A DNA stretch of 42,502 bases from Thiobacillus sp. UBA3361. GTDB taxonomy: Bacteria > Pseudomonadota > Gammaproteobacteria > Burkholderiales > Thiobacillaceae. The notes under the pieces were generated by a model. That model searched no databases, was not told where the DNA came from, and saw only the letters and a list, made by a program, of their open reading frames with translations. Positions 23,596-37,568 of the stretch are shown piece by piece. A program made the translations under genes and the position numbers. Numbering within the stretch: position 1 is the stretch's first letter; each line of letters begins with the position of its first letter. Where the stretch lies: contig DEQR01000064.1 of the NCBI GenBank assembly GCA_002360535.1, positions 35,442 to 77,943 of the forward strand. Reading direction: 5' to 3'.

Positions 23596-24713
23596 CAGGC
23601 CACGGCCCAGACCCGGTCCCAATCGACAGGGGCGTGGCGTTCGGGCAGGTAGGTGTAGTCCCGAATGGCGTGGAAGCGCCGCCCCGTGTGCCGCCGCTCG
23701 GGCCAGCGCAGAGCGTCGCCGGACGGCCGCAGCAGGCTGACCACGTAGTCCGGATTGGATCGGTTGGCAAACCAGCGGGTAACCAGGGCGGTTTCCCGGT
23801 TGGCCAGGCGCACCAGGGTGCCGGGCGGGTAACGGCCCATCAGCTTGCGCAGGGCGAGGACCACCGCGTCGTCCAGGCGGCCGCGCTCGCGCTGGAAGAG
23901 CACGCGCAGGGCATGGTTGGGATAGCGGCCGATGCGGTTGTGGCGATGGGCGGCCAGCGCGCACCAGACGTCGGCGGCGCGCAGCACGCGCGCCTCGGGG
24001 AGGATGGCCTCGCCGGGCAGGCCGCGCGGGTAGCCGCTGCCGTCAAGGTTCTCGTGGTGCTGCAGCACGCTCTGCAGCCATACGGGGTCGTCCACCCCGG
24101 CGTCCAGCAGCATCTGGGCGCTGTCGGCGGGGTGCGACCGGAGCAGCCGGTATTGCTCCGCGTCGGGTTGCACGCCGCAGGTGAGGGTGTCCTGTAACGC
24201 ATGGCTGCTCAGGTTCATGGTCAGTGCGGCGCAGGCCACCGCCTGCTCGGCCTCTTCGCCCATGTCCAGGCTGCGTGCCAGCAGGGTGGCCACCATGGCC
24301 ACGAACAGGCTGTGGCGCTGGGAGGCGCTGGGCAGGGTCAGCCGCAGGGCCATGCCGATGCCCAGCTCGGGGTAGGCCTGCATCACCAGACGCAACCCGC
24401 GCGCGACCCTTTCGATGCCCTCGGGCCTGAGTCCGGCTGTGTCTTCCAGCACGTGGCTGTAATGGCTGCCGAGGTCCTGCAATTTCTCCAGGGGGCTGGC
24501 GAAGGGCATGTCGTGGGCATCCTGGCGCCTGTAGATACCCTGTCCGGCCAGCTGGGCGAGCCTGCGCGGATCGTCGATGACGCTGCCGCGCGCGGCGATC
24601 AGCACGCCCTGGCGGTTGTACAGGTTGTCGGCCAGGGGGATACCCGGTGCAAGGTCTTCGGGATCAACGGGATGCAAGGCGGACATGGCGCGGACTTCAT
24701 AACAGGATTCCAC
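23595..24713 (-). CDS. HD-GYP protein with degenerate HD pair
   Basis: The 372-residue protein resembles HD-GYP c-di-GMP phosphodiesterases. The GYP segment is well kept (HHENLDGSGYPRG, 219-231), as are RSHPADSAQML and the ARVLRAADVWCAL helix. The HD dyad itself is missing: where active members have L-x-H-D-I-G-K, this one reads LTMNLSSHA (around 164-171). Catalysis is therefore doubtful, and a binding or regulatory role is more likely. The first 110 residues form an N-terminal domain without membrane helices. A GTG at 24713 abuts the stop of the upstream gene. An ATG at 24686 (MSALHPVDPEDL) is an equally plausible start. It is coupled to the hydrolase gene downstream. Confidence 0.82.
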   Translation of the reverse strand: MESCYEVRAMSALHPVDPEDLAPGIPLADNLYNRQGVLIAARGSVIDDPRRLAQLAGQGIYRRQDAHDMPFASPLEKLQDLGSHYSHVLEDTAGLRPEGIERVARGLRLVMQAYPELGIGMALRLTLPSASQRHSLFVAMVATLLARSLDMGEEAEQAVACAALTMNLSSHALQDTLTCGVQPDAEQYRLLRSHPADSAQMLLDAGVDDPVWLQSVLQHHENLDGSGYPRGLPGEAILPEARVLRAADVWCALAAHRHNRIGRYPNHALRVLFQRERGRLDDAVVLALRKLMGRYPPGTLVRLANRETALVTRWFANRSNPDYVVSLLRPSGDALRWPERRHTGRRFHAIRDYTYLPERHAPVDWDRVWAVA

Positions 24714-25374
24714 TCATTCTAGTCCACGTCGCGGGCAGAGATCGACGAGCGGGCAGGATGCGCAGCGGGGTTTGGGCCGGCAGAAGTCCTTGCCCAGGGC
24801 GACGATGAGGGCATGGTATTCGTTGTATAGCGCCGGGTCCGGCGGCAGCCGGTCCATGAATGTCCGGCGGATGTGCGCATAGGTCTCGGCGCCGCCGATC
24901 AGCCCGAGGCGGGCGAAGATGCGCCGGGTGTAGGCATCTACCACGAAGCTGGGCAGTCCGAGGGCATAGAGCAGGATGGAATCGGCTGTCTCCTCGCCCA
25001 CCCCGTTCACCTCCAACAGGCGTTGGCGCAACGCCGGCAGGCGGCCACCCCTGGCCAGCCGGACGGGGTCGCCGCCCACACCTGCGCGTTCTAAAAAGCC
25101 GCATAGGGCCTTGAGCCGGCGGGTCTTGACGTTGAAGTAGCCGGCCGGCCGGATCAGCGCTGCCAGTTCGCCATCCCCCAGTCGGAGAATCGCCGCCACC
25201 GATAGGGCATCGGCCGCCTTCAGGTTGGCGATGGCCCGCTCCACATTGCTCCAGGCGGTGTTCTGGGTGAGTACGGCACCCACCATCACCTCGAACGGGG
25301 TCTCTCCGGGCCACCAGTGCTGCGCGCCCAAGGCGGCCAGCAGGCGGTCGTGGACCGCGAGCCAGGGGGCGGCC

Positions 25375-25391
<17 letters not shown>
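24714..25391 (-). CDS. Endonuclease III-like HhH-GPD glycosylase
   Basis: This 225-residue protein belongs to the HhH-GPD superfamily of base-excision glycosylases. It has VGAVLTQNTAWSNVERAI, a helix-hairpin-helix (LLEVNGVGEETADSILL, 126-142) and the catalytic aspartate in FVVDAYTRR (Asp152). Four cysteines likely hold a 4Fe-4S cluster (Cys204, 210, 213, 219, spacing 5-2-5). Where endonuclease III has its catalytic lysine (G-V-G-R-K-T), this protein has G-V-G-E-E-T, so it should act as a monofunctional glycosylase without strong lyase activity. It resembles the 3-methyladenine glycosylase III group. Its start overlaps the end of the tandem uvrA by 17 bases, linking two DNA-repair genes in one transcript. 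Confidence 0.87.
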
Positions 25392-30963
<5,572 letters not shown>

Positions 30964-30994
30964 GTGCGGCGGGGGGAGGGGGATGGGCTGGGCA

Positions 30995-32260
30995 TCAGGC
31001 GCGCGGCCTGCTCAGGCGCGCCGCCAGCCAGGTCAGGGCCACCGCGGCAGCCAGCAGGCCGAAGGCCACCAGCAGGTTGTCGAGGCGTTCCGGCGCCAGC
31101 AGGAGTAGCAGGCCCAGCCCCAGCATCATCAGCCCGGACAGCAGCTTGAGCAGACGGCCTTCCCGTTCGGTCAGCTTGCGCGCGCCCATGGTGCGCACGA
31201 AGGCCAGCACGATGAGCAGCAGGGGCAGGATGTAGATGACGTTGTACAGGGCCAGGTACAGGTAGTGCTGGGTGGGGCTCCCCACCTGCAGGGTGAGCAG
31301 GCGGGTAAAGACCATGGGGAAACCCGCGGTGCAGAGCAGTTCGTAGAAGTTGGCGGCGATGGCCAGCAGCACGGTGGCGGTCAGCATGGCGGGCAGGTTG
31401 CCGGCCGACAGGATGGCCCGGCCGCGGCGGAAGATATCCGCCTTGCGCGCTTCGGGGATGGACAGGGAGAGGCCTTCCTTGAAGGCGAAGAAGTCCTTCA
31501 CGTTGACGATGCCGATGAATAGGGCCAGCCCGCCGGCGGCGGCGGTGACCCAGGGCAGGCTGCCCATGACCCGGAACAGGCCCAGCCAGGCGGCCATGAA
31601 GGCGAAATACATGAGGCCGGAAAAGAGCACGAACACGCCGCCGATGATCAGCATGCGCCGCCGGTCCTGCTGGTGCACCAGCAGTGAGAGCAGGAACAGC
31701 AGGACGAAGAAGGCGCAGGGGTTGAAGGCGTCCATGCCGGCGATGACCACGGTAAGCATGGGCAGGGACAGATCGGCGGCGTTCAGACTGCCGAGCAGCG
31801 GCAGGTCCAGGGTCGTGCTCGGGGCGCCGGCCGAGGGCGTGGCGGAGCCCTCGCCGGCCGCCTGGGCGCGGCAGGTCTCCAATGCCCGCAACAACTCGGC
31901 GCCGGTGGTGTCGGCGCTGTGCCAGCCCACCCGCAGCTGGCCGCAGAAGATGAAACCGGGCACCGATTGCGCCTGCTCGCCCAGGGCGGCGGCCATGTTC
32001 ACGTAGCGATCCACGTTTTCCGGGTGCCGGGTCAGTTCCAGGGAGTGGAGCCGGATCCAGGGATGGGTCGCCGGCAGGGATTCGATGTGCGGCCGCGCCT
32101 CCAGGCAGTGGGGGCAGCGTGCCGACCAGTAGAAGTAGAGGTGCACCTCAGGCTGGCCGTCGGTGCCGGGGGTGGCCCAGGCGTAGGGAACCTGCGCCGG
32201 GGCGGCGGCCGGCCAGAACAGCAGGCCGAGCAGGATGGTCAGCCAGCGCGCCCGGCTCAT
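30995..32260 (-). CDS. Thioredoxin-like domain fused to DsbD/CcdA-like membrane domain
   Basis: The 421-residue protein has a signal peptide (residues 1-22, ending APA), a periplasmic thioredoxin-like domain with CPHC (49-52) and a second Cys pair (106 and 130). A membrane domain of about six to eight helices follows from residue 165. Membrane cysteines in FNPCAF (Cys182) and ELLCTAGFP (Cys310) match the electron-carrying pair of DsbD and CcdA. The protein should move reducing power from cytoplasmic thioredoxin across the membrane to its own outer domain. The order is reversed relative to DsbD, which has its thioredoxin domain at the C-terminus. ATGA overlap with the SDR gene upstream suggests coupling. 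The final acceptor is unknown. Confidence 0.83.
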   Translation of the reverse strand: MSRARWLTILLGLLFWPAAAPAQVPYAWATPGTDGQPEVHLYFYWSARCPHCLEARPHIESLPATHPWIRLHSLELTRHPENVDRYVNMAAALGEQAQSVPGFIFCGQLRVGWHSADTTGAELLRALETCRAQAAGEGSATPSAGAPSTTLDLPLLGSLNAADLSLPMLTVVIAGMDAFNPCAFFVLLFLLSLLVHQQDRRRMLIIGGVFVLFSGLMYFAFMAAWLGLFRVMGSLPWVTAAAGGLALFIGIVNVKDFFAFKEGLSLSIPEARKADIFRRGRAILSAGNLPAMLTATVLLAIAANFYELLCTAGFPMVFTRLLTLQVGSPTQHYLYLALYNVIYILPLLLIVLAFVRTMGARKLTEREGRLLKLLSGLMMLGLGLLLLLAPERLDNLLVAFGLLAAAVALTWLAARLSRPRA

Positions 32261-33009
32261 GCGGGCATGCCCTTTGACCATTGGATGATCTGTCCGCGCG
32301 TCGCCCGGCTGTCCGGTCCCATCAGCCAGGCCAGGTAGGCGGCGAATTCGTCCACACCGGGCAGGCCGTCCTTGACCTCGCCGGGATGGGTGCGGGCGCG
32401 CAGGGGCGAATGGATGGGACCGGGGATGACCAGGTTGACACGCAGGTTGGGCAGTTCGGCCCATTCTTCCGCCTGGATGCGGGCATAGGCCTCCAGCCCT
32501 GCCTTGGACACCGCGAAACTGCCCCAAAAGGCCTTCGGTTCGTGGCCGTGGGTCTCCCCCAGCAGGATCACCGAGGCATCGGGCGATTTCGCGAGCAGGC
32601 CCTCGCAGGCCCGGTCGATGGCCGCCGGGGCCATCAGGTTGACGCGCAGGTGGGCGTTCCAGTCGGCCAGGTCCTGCATGTTCAGGGGCGACAGCTGCCG
32701 GTATTCGGTGGCCGCGTGCAGGATGCCGTCCAGCCGTCCCAGTTGGTAGCCGATGGCCTGGGCCAGGGCCTCGCAGTCGGCGTCGGTGGCCGCCGACAGA
32801 TCGACAGGAAAGATGGCCGGCATGGGTCCGCCGGCCGCGGTGATGGCGTCATAGGTCTGCTCCAGCTTGGCGACTGTGCGGCCCAGCAGTACCACGGTGG
32901 CACCCAGGCGGGCGTACGCGATGGCGGCGGCGCTGCCCACGCCCTGGCCGGCGCCGGTGACCAGGATGACACGGCCGGCGAGCAGGCCGGCGGGAAGGGT
33001 ATAGGGCAT
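32257..33009 (-). CDS. SDR-family protein lacking the catalytic tyrosine
   Basis: The 250-residue protein has the Rossmann nucleotide loop TGAGQGVG (18-25) and overall resembles the YciK group of short-chain dehydrogenases. The catalytic YxxxK motif reads F-A-V-S-K (165-169), so lysine is kept but tyrosine is phenylalanine. The usual NNAG motif reads HAATEY, and the serine region reads LLGETHG. It may bind NAD(P) without the usual reduction chemistry, or use another residue. It follows hpnE by 11 bases and overlaps the thioredoxin-DsbD gene by four, so it is probably expressed with the squalene genes. The ATG at 33009 is chosen because the nucleotide loop follows at the expected distance. Confidence 0.82.
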   Translation of the reverse strand: MPYTLPAGLLAGRVILVTGAGQGVGSAAAIAYARLGATVVLLGRTVAKLEQTYDAITAAGGPMPAIFPVDLSAATDADCEALAQAIGYQLGRLDGILHAATEYRQLSPLNMQDLADWNAHLRVNLMAPAAIDRACEGLLAKSPDASVILLGETHGHEPKAFWGSFAVSKAGLEAYARIQAEEWAELPNLRVNLVIPGPIHSPLRARTHPGEVKDGLPGVDEFAAYLAWLMGPDSRATRGQIIQWSKGMPA

Positions 33010-33020
33010 TCGGGTAGGTC

Positions 33021-34313
33021 CTACGAGGATTCCAACAGCAACCGGGCCGATTTTACGCCGCTTCGCACGGCCCCTTCGAGGGTGGCGGGATAGTCTTCGG
33101 TGGGGAAGTCGCCGCCGGTGTAGTCGCCGGCCAGGACCAGGCCGGGCAGGGGGGTACGGTTGCCGGGCCGGGATAGACCGGGGGTGCAGGCGAAGGTGGC
33201 GCGTTTCTCGACGATGGTCTTCCAGGCCTGCAACTCCGGCAAGGGACCCAGGGCGCGTCCCATCAGGTCCAGGAATTCCTCGCGCAGGGTCTCCGGGGGG
33301 CGGTGCAGATGGGGACCTTCGGCGCTGATCACCACGGCGGCCAGGCCGGGTGCCACGTCGCCACGGTCGAACACCCAGGGCCCCTGACCGGGCGCCAGCC
33401 CCAGCATGGGGAGGGGAAAGGACAGGGGGGCGGCAAATCGCATCCAGGAGGTGAGGATGGGTTGCCAACCGAAGGCGCTGACCTGTTCCCGCACCGCCGC
33501 CAGTTGCGGCAGCTGGCCGAGCAGATCGGGCAGGCGGACGGGATGGATGGCCAGTACGACGGCGTCGAAGTCTTCTTCCCCGCCTTCCCCGAAGCTCATC
33601 CGGTAGTTTTTTCCGATTCTTTCGATCCCGCCGACGCGGCTGGACAGTCGCACCCGGCAGCCGCGCGCCTCCAGCCAGCCGCGCGCCGCCTCCGGCACCA
33701 GCCTGCCCAGGTGGGCGCGCTGATAAAGCAGGTCAGAGTCGGCCCGGGAGCGGGCCAGGCTGTCGCGCAGCACATTGCAGAACACCTGCGCCGAGGCCAG
33801 GCGCAGGGGCGTGTTCAGGGCCGCGACGCAGATGGGTTCCCAGAGTTTGGCCACCAGCTCGGGCGGCTGGCGGTGCCGGGCGAGCAGTTCGTCGGCCGGG
33901 CCGTCGGCGGGCAGCAAAAATCCGTTGCGCTTGAGGGCCTGCATGAAGCCCGCCGCGGCGAGTTTGTCTTTCAGGCTCAGGCCCTCGGCCATCAGCTGGC
34001 CGATGATCAGGTTCAGGGGCGCGGGCAGTTGCGGCAGGCTGAGGCGGAAATCCGGCACGCTTAATTCCAGCGGCCGCCGGGCCAGCAGGCTGTCGGTACC
34101 CAGGGTGCGCATCAGCGCCAGGGTCTCCCGATAGGCGCCGATCATCAGGTGCTGTCCGTTGTCGATGGCCAGACCCTGCCAGTCCACCCGCCGGGCGCGT
34201 CCGCCCAGTTGCCTGGCCGCTTCGAACAGGGTGACCGGCCGGCCCGCCTCGGCGAGTCGGACGGCGGCGGCAAGCCCGGCCCAGCCGCCGCCGACGACCG
34301 CGATCCGCTTCAT
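33021..34313 (-). CDS. hpnE: Hydroxysqualene dehydroxylase HpnE
   Basis: HpnE is an FAD enzyme that removes the hydroxyl group of hydroxysqualene to give squalene, the last step of the HpnCDE route. The 430-residue protein opens with the dinucleotide loop VVGGGWAGLAAAVRLAEAG and VTLFEAARQLGGRAR. It has the family motif DNGQHLMIGAYRET and a C-terminal LVLAGDYTGGDFPTEDYPATLEGAVRSG, where flavin contacts end. Length and motifs fit the squalene-associated desaturase-like family. It starts three bases after the hpnD stop codon. With hpnC and hpnD it forms a complete squalene module, the precursor for hopanoid lipids. A squalene-hopene cyclase is not in the window. Confidence 0.94.
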   Translation of the reverse strand: MKRIAVVGGGWAGLAAAVRLAEAGRPVTLFEAARQLGGRARRVDWQGLAIDNGQHLMIGAYRETLALMRTLGTDSLLARRPLELSVPDFRLSLPQLPAPLNLIIGQLMAEGLSLKDKLAAAGFMQALKRNGFLLPADGPADELLARHRQPPELVAKLWEPICVAALNTPLRLASAQVFCNVLRDSLARSRADSDLLYQRAHLGRLVPEAARGWLEARGCRVRLSSRVGGIERIGKNYRMSFGEGGEEDFDAVVLAIHPVRLPDLLGQLPQLAAVREQVSAFGWQPILTSWMRFAAPLSFPLPMLGLAPGQGPWVFDRGDVAPGLAAVVISAEGPHLHRPPETLREEFLDLMGRALGPLPELQAWKTIVEKRATFACTPGLSRPGNRTPLPGLVLAGDYTGGDFPTEDYPATLEGAVRSGVKSARLLLESS

Positions 34314-34316
34314 GCC

Positions 34317-35165
34317 CTAAACGCCCAACCAGGTCCGCCAGGCGAGCCACAGCTTGCGCAGCGGGGGTAGGGCGGTGCGCCCCTCCAGCACTTGGAATCC
34401 GTCGCGGCGGATCTCCTCCAGCAGGGTGCGGTAGATGGCGGCCATCACCAGGCCGGGACGCTGTGCCTTGCGGTCGGCGGCCGGCAGCAAGGACAGTGCT
34501 TGGGCGTAGGTTTCCTCGGCACGCCGACACTGGAAAGCCATCAGGCTGCGGAAGGCGTCGCTCGGCTGGCAAGCGAGGATGTCCGCCTCGCTGACCCCGA
34601 ACCGCGCCAGTTCGTCCTGGGGCAGGTAGATGCGGCCGCGGCGTGCATCCTCGCCCACGTCGCGGATGATGTTGGTGAGCTGGAAGGCCAGTCCTAGGGT
34701 GGCGGCATATTTCAGGGTGGCGTGCTCGGTGGCGCCGAAGATGCGCGCGGATATCTCGCCCACCACCCCGGCCGCCCGGTGGCAGTACAGGCGCAGGGAC
34801 TTGAAGTCGGGGTAGCGGGCCTGGGTCAGGTCCATCTCCATGCCGTCGATGATTTCCTCGAACTGCTCGCGGGGCAAGCCGTCGCGCTCCACGGTCTCCA
34901 GCAGGGCGCGAGTCACCGGATGGGAGGGGGTGCCCGCGTACAGCCGGCCCAGTTCCTGCCGCCACCAGTCCAGCTTGGCCTGCGCCACGGCCGGCTCGCG
35001 GCATTCGTCCACCACGTCGTCCACCTCACGGCAGAAGGCGTAGAAGGCGGTGATGGCGCGGCGCTTGTCGGCGGGCAGGAAGCGGAAGGCGTAATAGAAA
35101 CTGGAGCCACTGGCGACCGCCTTGTCACGGCAATACCGGTGGCAGGCTTGCAGGTCCACGCTCAA
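34317..35165 (-). CDS. hpnD: Presqualene diphosphate synthase HpnD
   Basis: HpnD joins two farnesyl diphosphates into presqualene diphosphate. The 282-residue protein has the trans-isoprenyl synthase features. The SSFYYAFRFLP entry motif is followed by the first aspartate-rich site DDVVD (49-53). The second site lies in IIRDVGEDARRGRIYLPQDEL, whose aspartates bind Mg and diphosphate. The chain length is typical. Its ATG overlaps the hpnC stop by four bases, so the two are probably translated together. The enzyme is cytoplasmic and probably membrane-associated. Confidence 0.94.
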   Translation of the reverse strand: MSVDLQACHRYCRDKAVASGSSFYYAFRFLPADKRRAITAFYAFCREVDDVVDECREPAVAQAKLDWWRQELGRLYAGTPSHPVTRALLETVERDGLPREQFEEIIDGMEMDLTQARYPDFKSLRLYCHRAAGVVGEISARIFGATEHATLKYAATLGLAFQLTNIIRDVGEDARRGRIYLPQDELARFGVSEADILACQPSDAFRSLMAFQCRRAEETYAQALSLLPAADRKAQRPGLVMAAIYRTLLEEIRRDGFQVLEGRTALPPLRKLWLAWRTWLGV

Positions 35166-36067
35166 TGCCCGCAGCCGCCGCTGCCGCAGTCATGGCCCCG
35201 CCGGCTCAGCCCGGTGCCGGGGAACAGGGCGCGCCTCAGCATGTAGAGCCAGTCGCCGGGGCCGAGTGTGGGCCGATGATTGAACACGTCGCCTTGGGTC
35301 TCGTGCAGTTTTTGTAGCATGCGTTCGCCGCCTAGGATGATGAGGCGCGTCTCCAGGCCGATGCGCCCCTTCAGCGCCCTGCCCAGAGGTGCGCCGGCCG
35401 CCAGCATGCGGTGGGCGCGCTCGATCTGCCGCTTCATGAACTGTTGCCACAGGAAATCCACCCGGCCCTGGGCGATCTGTGCCTCGCTGACGCCGTATTT
35501 CGCCATCTCGTCCTGGGGCAGATAGACGCGCCCCTTGCGATAGTCGATGGCCACATCCTGCAGGAAGTTGATGATTTGCAAGGCCGAGCAGATGCCGTCC
35601 GACCAGGCCAGATGGCGGGCATCGTCGTCACCATAAAGTTTCAGCAGCAAACGGCCGATGGGATTGGCGGAGCGGCGGGCGTAGTCCATCACTTCGCCGA
35701 AGTGGGCATAGCGGGTCTTGACCACGTCCTGGCTGAAGGCATCCAGCAGATGGTGGAACGGCTCAAAGGGGAGGCCGTGGAGGCGGATGGCCTCACCCAG
35801 GCGCTCGAAGATGGGGTCGCCGGCCGGTTCGCCCCGCTCCAGGGCGTGCAGCTTCGCCCGGAAACGGGCCAGTTCAGTCAGGCGGGCATCCGGCCCCGCG
35901 TCGCCCTCATCCGCGATATCGTCGGCGGCGCGGGCGAAGGCGTAGATGGCCCGCACCGCCGGCCGCAGCCTGCCGGGCAGCAGCACGGAGGCCACAGGAA
36001 AGTTTTCGTAATGCCCCGCGTTGACAAGATTACCCCGCGGGGCCTGGCCAGGAAACGGCTGATTCAT
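35162..36067 (-). CDS. hpnC: Hydroxysqualene synthase HpnC
   Basis: HpnC converts presqualene diphosphate to hydroxysqualene. The 301-residue protein shows HYENFPVASVLLP, the first acidic site in YAFARAADDIADEGD and the second in FLQDVAIDYRKGRVYLPQDEM, all typical of HpnC rather than HpnD. It is the first gene of the minus-strand run hpnCDE-SDR-DsbD-like-uvrA and beyond. No clear ribosome binding site is seen before the ATG at 36067. The leader is AT-rich and carries two interlocked inverted repeats, which may be an operator. It is divergent from the tRNA-Leu gene. Confidence 0.92.
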   Translation of the reverse strand: MNQPFPGQAPRGNLVNAGHYENFPVASVLLPGRLRPAVRAIYAFARAADDIADEGDAGPDARLTELARFRAKLHALERGEPAGDPIFERLGEAIRLHGLPFEPFHHLLDAFSQDVVKTRYAHFGEVMDYARRSANPIGRLLLKLYGDDDARHLAWSDGICSALQIINFLQDVAIDYRKGRVYLPQDEMAKYGVSEAQIAQGRVDFLWQQFMKRQIERAHRMLAAGAPLGRALKGRIGLETRLIILGGERMLQKLHETQGDVFNHRPTLGPGDWLYMLRRALFPGTGLSRRGHDCGSGGCGH

Positions 36068-36075
36068 GAATATAT

Positions 36076-36105
36076 ATTTGTAATCATCAGGTTACAAATA
36101 ACCTG
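36076..36105. promoter_or_regulatory. Two interlocked inverted repeats before hpnC
   Basis: ATTTGTAA-N8-TTACAAAT (36076-36099) and CAGGTTA-N4-TAACCTG (36088-36105) are both perfect and share the central GTTACAAAT stretch. They start nine bases upstream of the hpnC start codon, in the divergent gap facing tRNA-Leu. The shape suggests a dimer-binding operator with two exclusive arrangements, or a leader RNA hairpin. A -10-like TATATT (36138-36143) probably belongs to the tRNA promoter. Confidence 0.45.
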
Positions 36106-36159
36106 GAAAGGGCGTCAGGTAGCATGGGCCGGGGCGGTATATTACACTTCAGCGTTTTC

Positions 36160-36244
36160 GCGAAAGTGGCGGAATTGGTAGACGCACTGGATTTAGGTTC
36201 CAGCGCCTCGCGGCGTGGGGGTTCGAGTCCCCCCTTTCGCACCA
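36160..36244 (+). tRNA. tRNA-Leu (anticodon TAG)
   Basis: The 85-base gene has a 7-base acceptor stem GCGAAAG/CTTTCGC, discriminator A and an encoded CCA. It has the long variable arm of class II tRNAs and the GGTTCGAGTCC T-arm. The anticodon TAG is at 36194-36196 in the loop TTTAGGT. It reads CUA and, with wobble, other CUN leucine codons. It precedes tig by 25 bases in the same direction. Confidence 0.97.
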
Positions 36245-36269
36245 GTGGAGTAATTGAATAGGAAAACTC

Positions 36270-37568
36270 ATGTCCGCAAGCCTTGAAACCCTGGACGGCC
36301 TGGAGCGCCGTCTGACCCTGAATCTGAATGCCGCCGCGGTGGAGACCGAGGTGAACAAGCGCCTGCAGCGCTTGGCCCGCAACGTCCGCCTGGACGGTTT
36401 CCGCCCCGGCAAGGCGCCCATGAAGATGGTGGCCGCCCGCTATGGCAGCGAGGTGCGCGGCGAAGTGTTGGGCGAGAACCTGCAACAGGCCTTCGGCGAT
36501 GCCATCCGCGAACAGAATCTGCACGTGGCCGGCTACCCGCGCTTCGCACCGGTGCAGGGAGAAGGCGCCGGTGGCGCCTTCACCGCCACCTTCGAGGTGT
36601 TTCCGGAGATCAGGGTGGGCGACCTGTCCCAGATCCAGGTCACCCGCCCGGTGGTGGAGGTGGCGGACGTGGACATCGACCGCACCCTGGATATCCTGCG
36701 CAAGCAGCGCCTGCACTACCACGCCGTGGAGCGCGCCGGCCAGGAAGGCGACCGGTTGCACATCGACTATCTGGGCAGGATAGGCGGGGAGCCCTTCCCT
36801 GGGGGCGAGGCCAAGGATTTCCCGGTGGTGCTGGGCGAGGGCCGGACCCTGAAGGACTTCGAGGGTGCCCTGGCGGGCATGAAGGCCGGCGAGAAAAAGA
36901 CCTTCGACGTTGTATTCCCGGAGGACTACTTTGCCAAGGACATCGCCGGCAAGACGGCGACCTTCGAGGCGGAAGTGAAATCCGTCCATGAACCCCATCT
37001 GCCCGAGGTGGACGAGGCTTTCGCCGCCAGCATGGGCATCCATGAGGGTGGCGTGGCCAAGATGCGCGAGGAGATCGCCAACAACCTGCGTCGCGAGGTG
37101 AAGCGCCGCGTACTGGCCAAGGTCAAGGAACAGGTCATGCAGGGGCTGCTAGACACCAGTCCCTTCGATGTGCCCAAGGGCCTTGTCACCATGGAGATCC
37201 GCGCCCTGATGGAAAAGGCGGTGGCTGACCTGAAGGCGCGTGGCATGAAGGAACAGGACATCAAGCTCAAGGATGAAATCTTCGAGGCCCAGGCCAAGCG
37301 GCGCGTGGCGCTGTCCCTGCTGCTGTCGGAGATCGCGCGCGCCAACGACATCAAGGCCGGCGTGGACCAGGTGAAGGGCATGGTGGAGGAATTCGCCCAG
37401 AGCTACGAGGACCCCTCGGATGTGGTCGCGTGGTACTATCAGGACGCCCAACGTCTGCAGGAGGCGGAGTCCCTGGTGCTCGAAGAAAACGTGGTCAATT
37501 GGGTGCTGGGCCAGGCCCAGGTGACCGATGAAAACATGTCCCTCGACAAGCTGATGGGGAGAGCCTGA
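36270..37568 (+). CDS. tig: Trigger factor
   Basis: Trigger factor binds the ribosome at the exit tunnel and shields nascent chains. The 432-residue protein has the N-terminal ribosome-docking domain with the signature GFRPGKAP (43-50). A peptidyl-prolyl isomerase domain spans about 155-245 (DRLHIDYLGRIGGEPFPGG and KTFDVVFPEDY), and the helical C-terminal cradle follows. An AGGAAAA ribosome binding site precedes the ATG. Its stop codon shares a base with the clpP start (TGATG), the usual tig-clpP-clpX order of proteobacteria. Confidence 0.97.
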   Translation: MSASLETLDGLERRLTLNLNAAAVETEVNKRLQRLARNVRLDGFRPGKAPMKMVAARYGSEVRGEVLGENLQQAFGDAIREQNLHVAGYPRFAPVQGEGAGGAFTATFEVFPEIRVGDLSQIQVTRPVVEVADVDIDRTLDILRKQRLHYHAVERAGQEGDRLHIDYLGRIGGEPFPGGEAKDFPVVLGEGRTLKDFEGALAGMKAGEKKTFDVVFPEDYFAKDIAGKTATFEAEVKSVHEPHLPEVDEAFAASMGIHEGGVAKMREEIANNLRREVKRRVLAKVKEQVMQGLLDTSPFDVPKGLVTMEIRALMEKAVADLKARGMKEQDIKLKDEIFEAQAKRRVALSLLLSEIARANDIKAGVDQVKGMVEEFAQSYEDPSDVVAWYYQDAQRLQEAESLVLEENVVNWVLGQAQVTDENMSLDKLMGRA

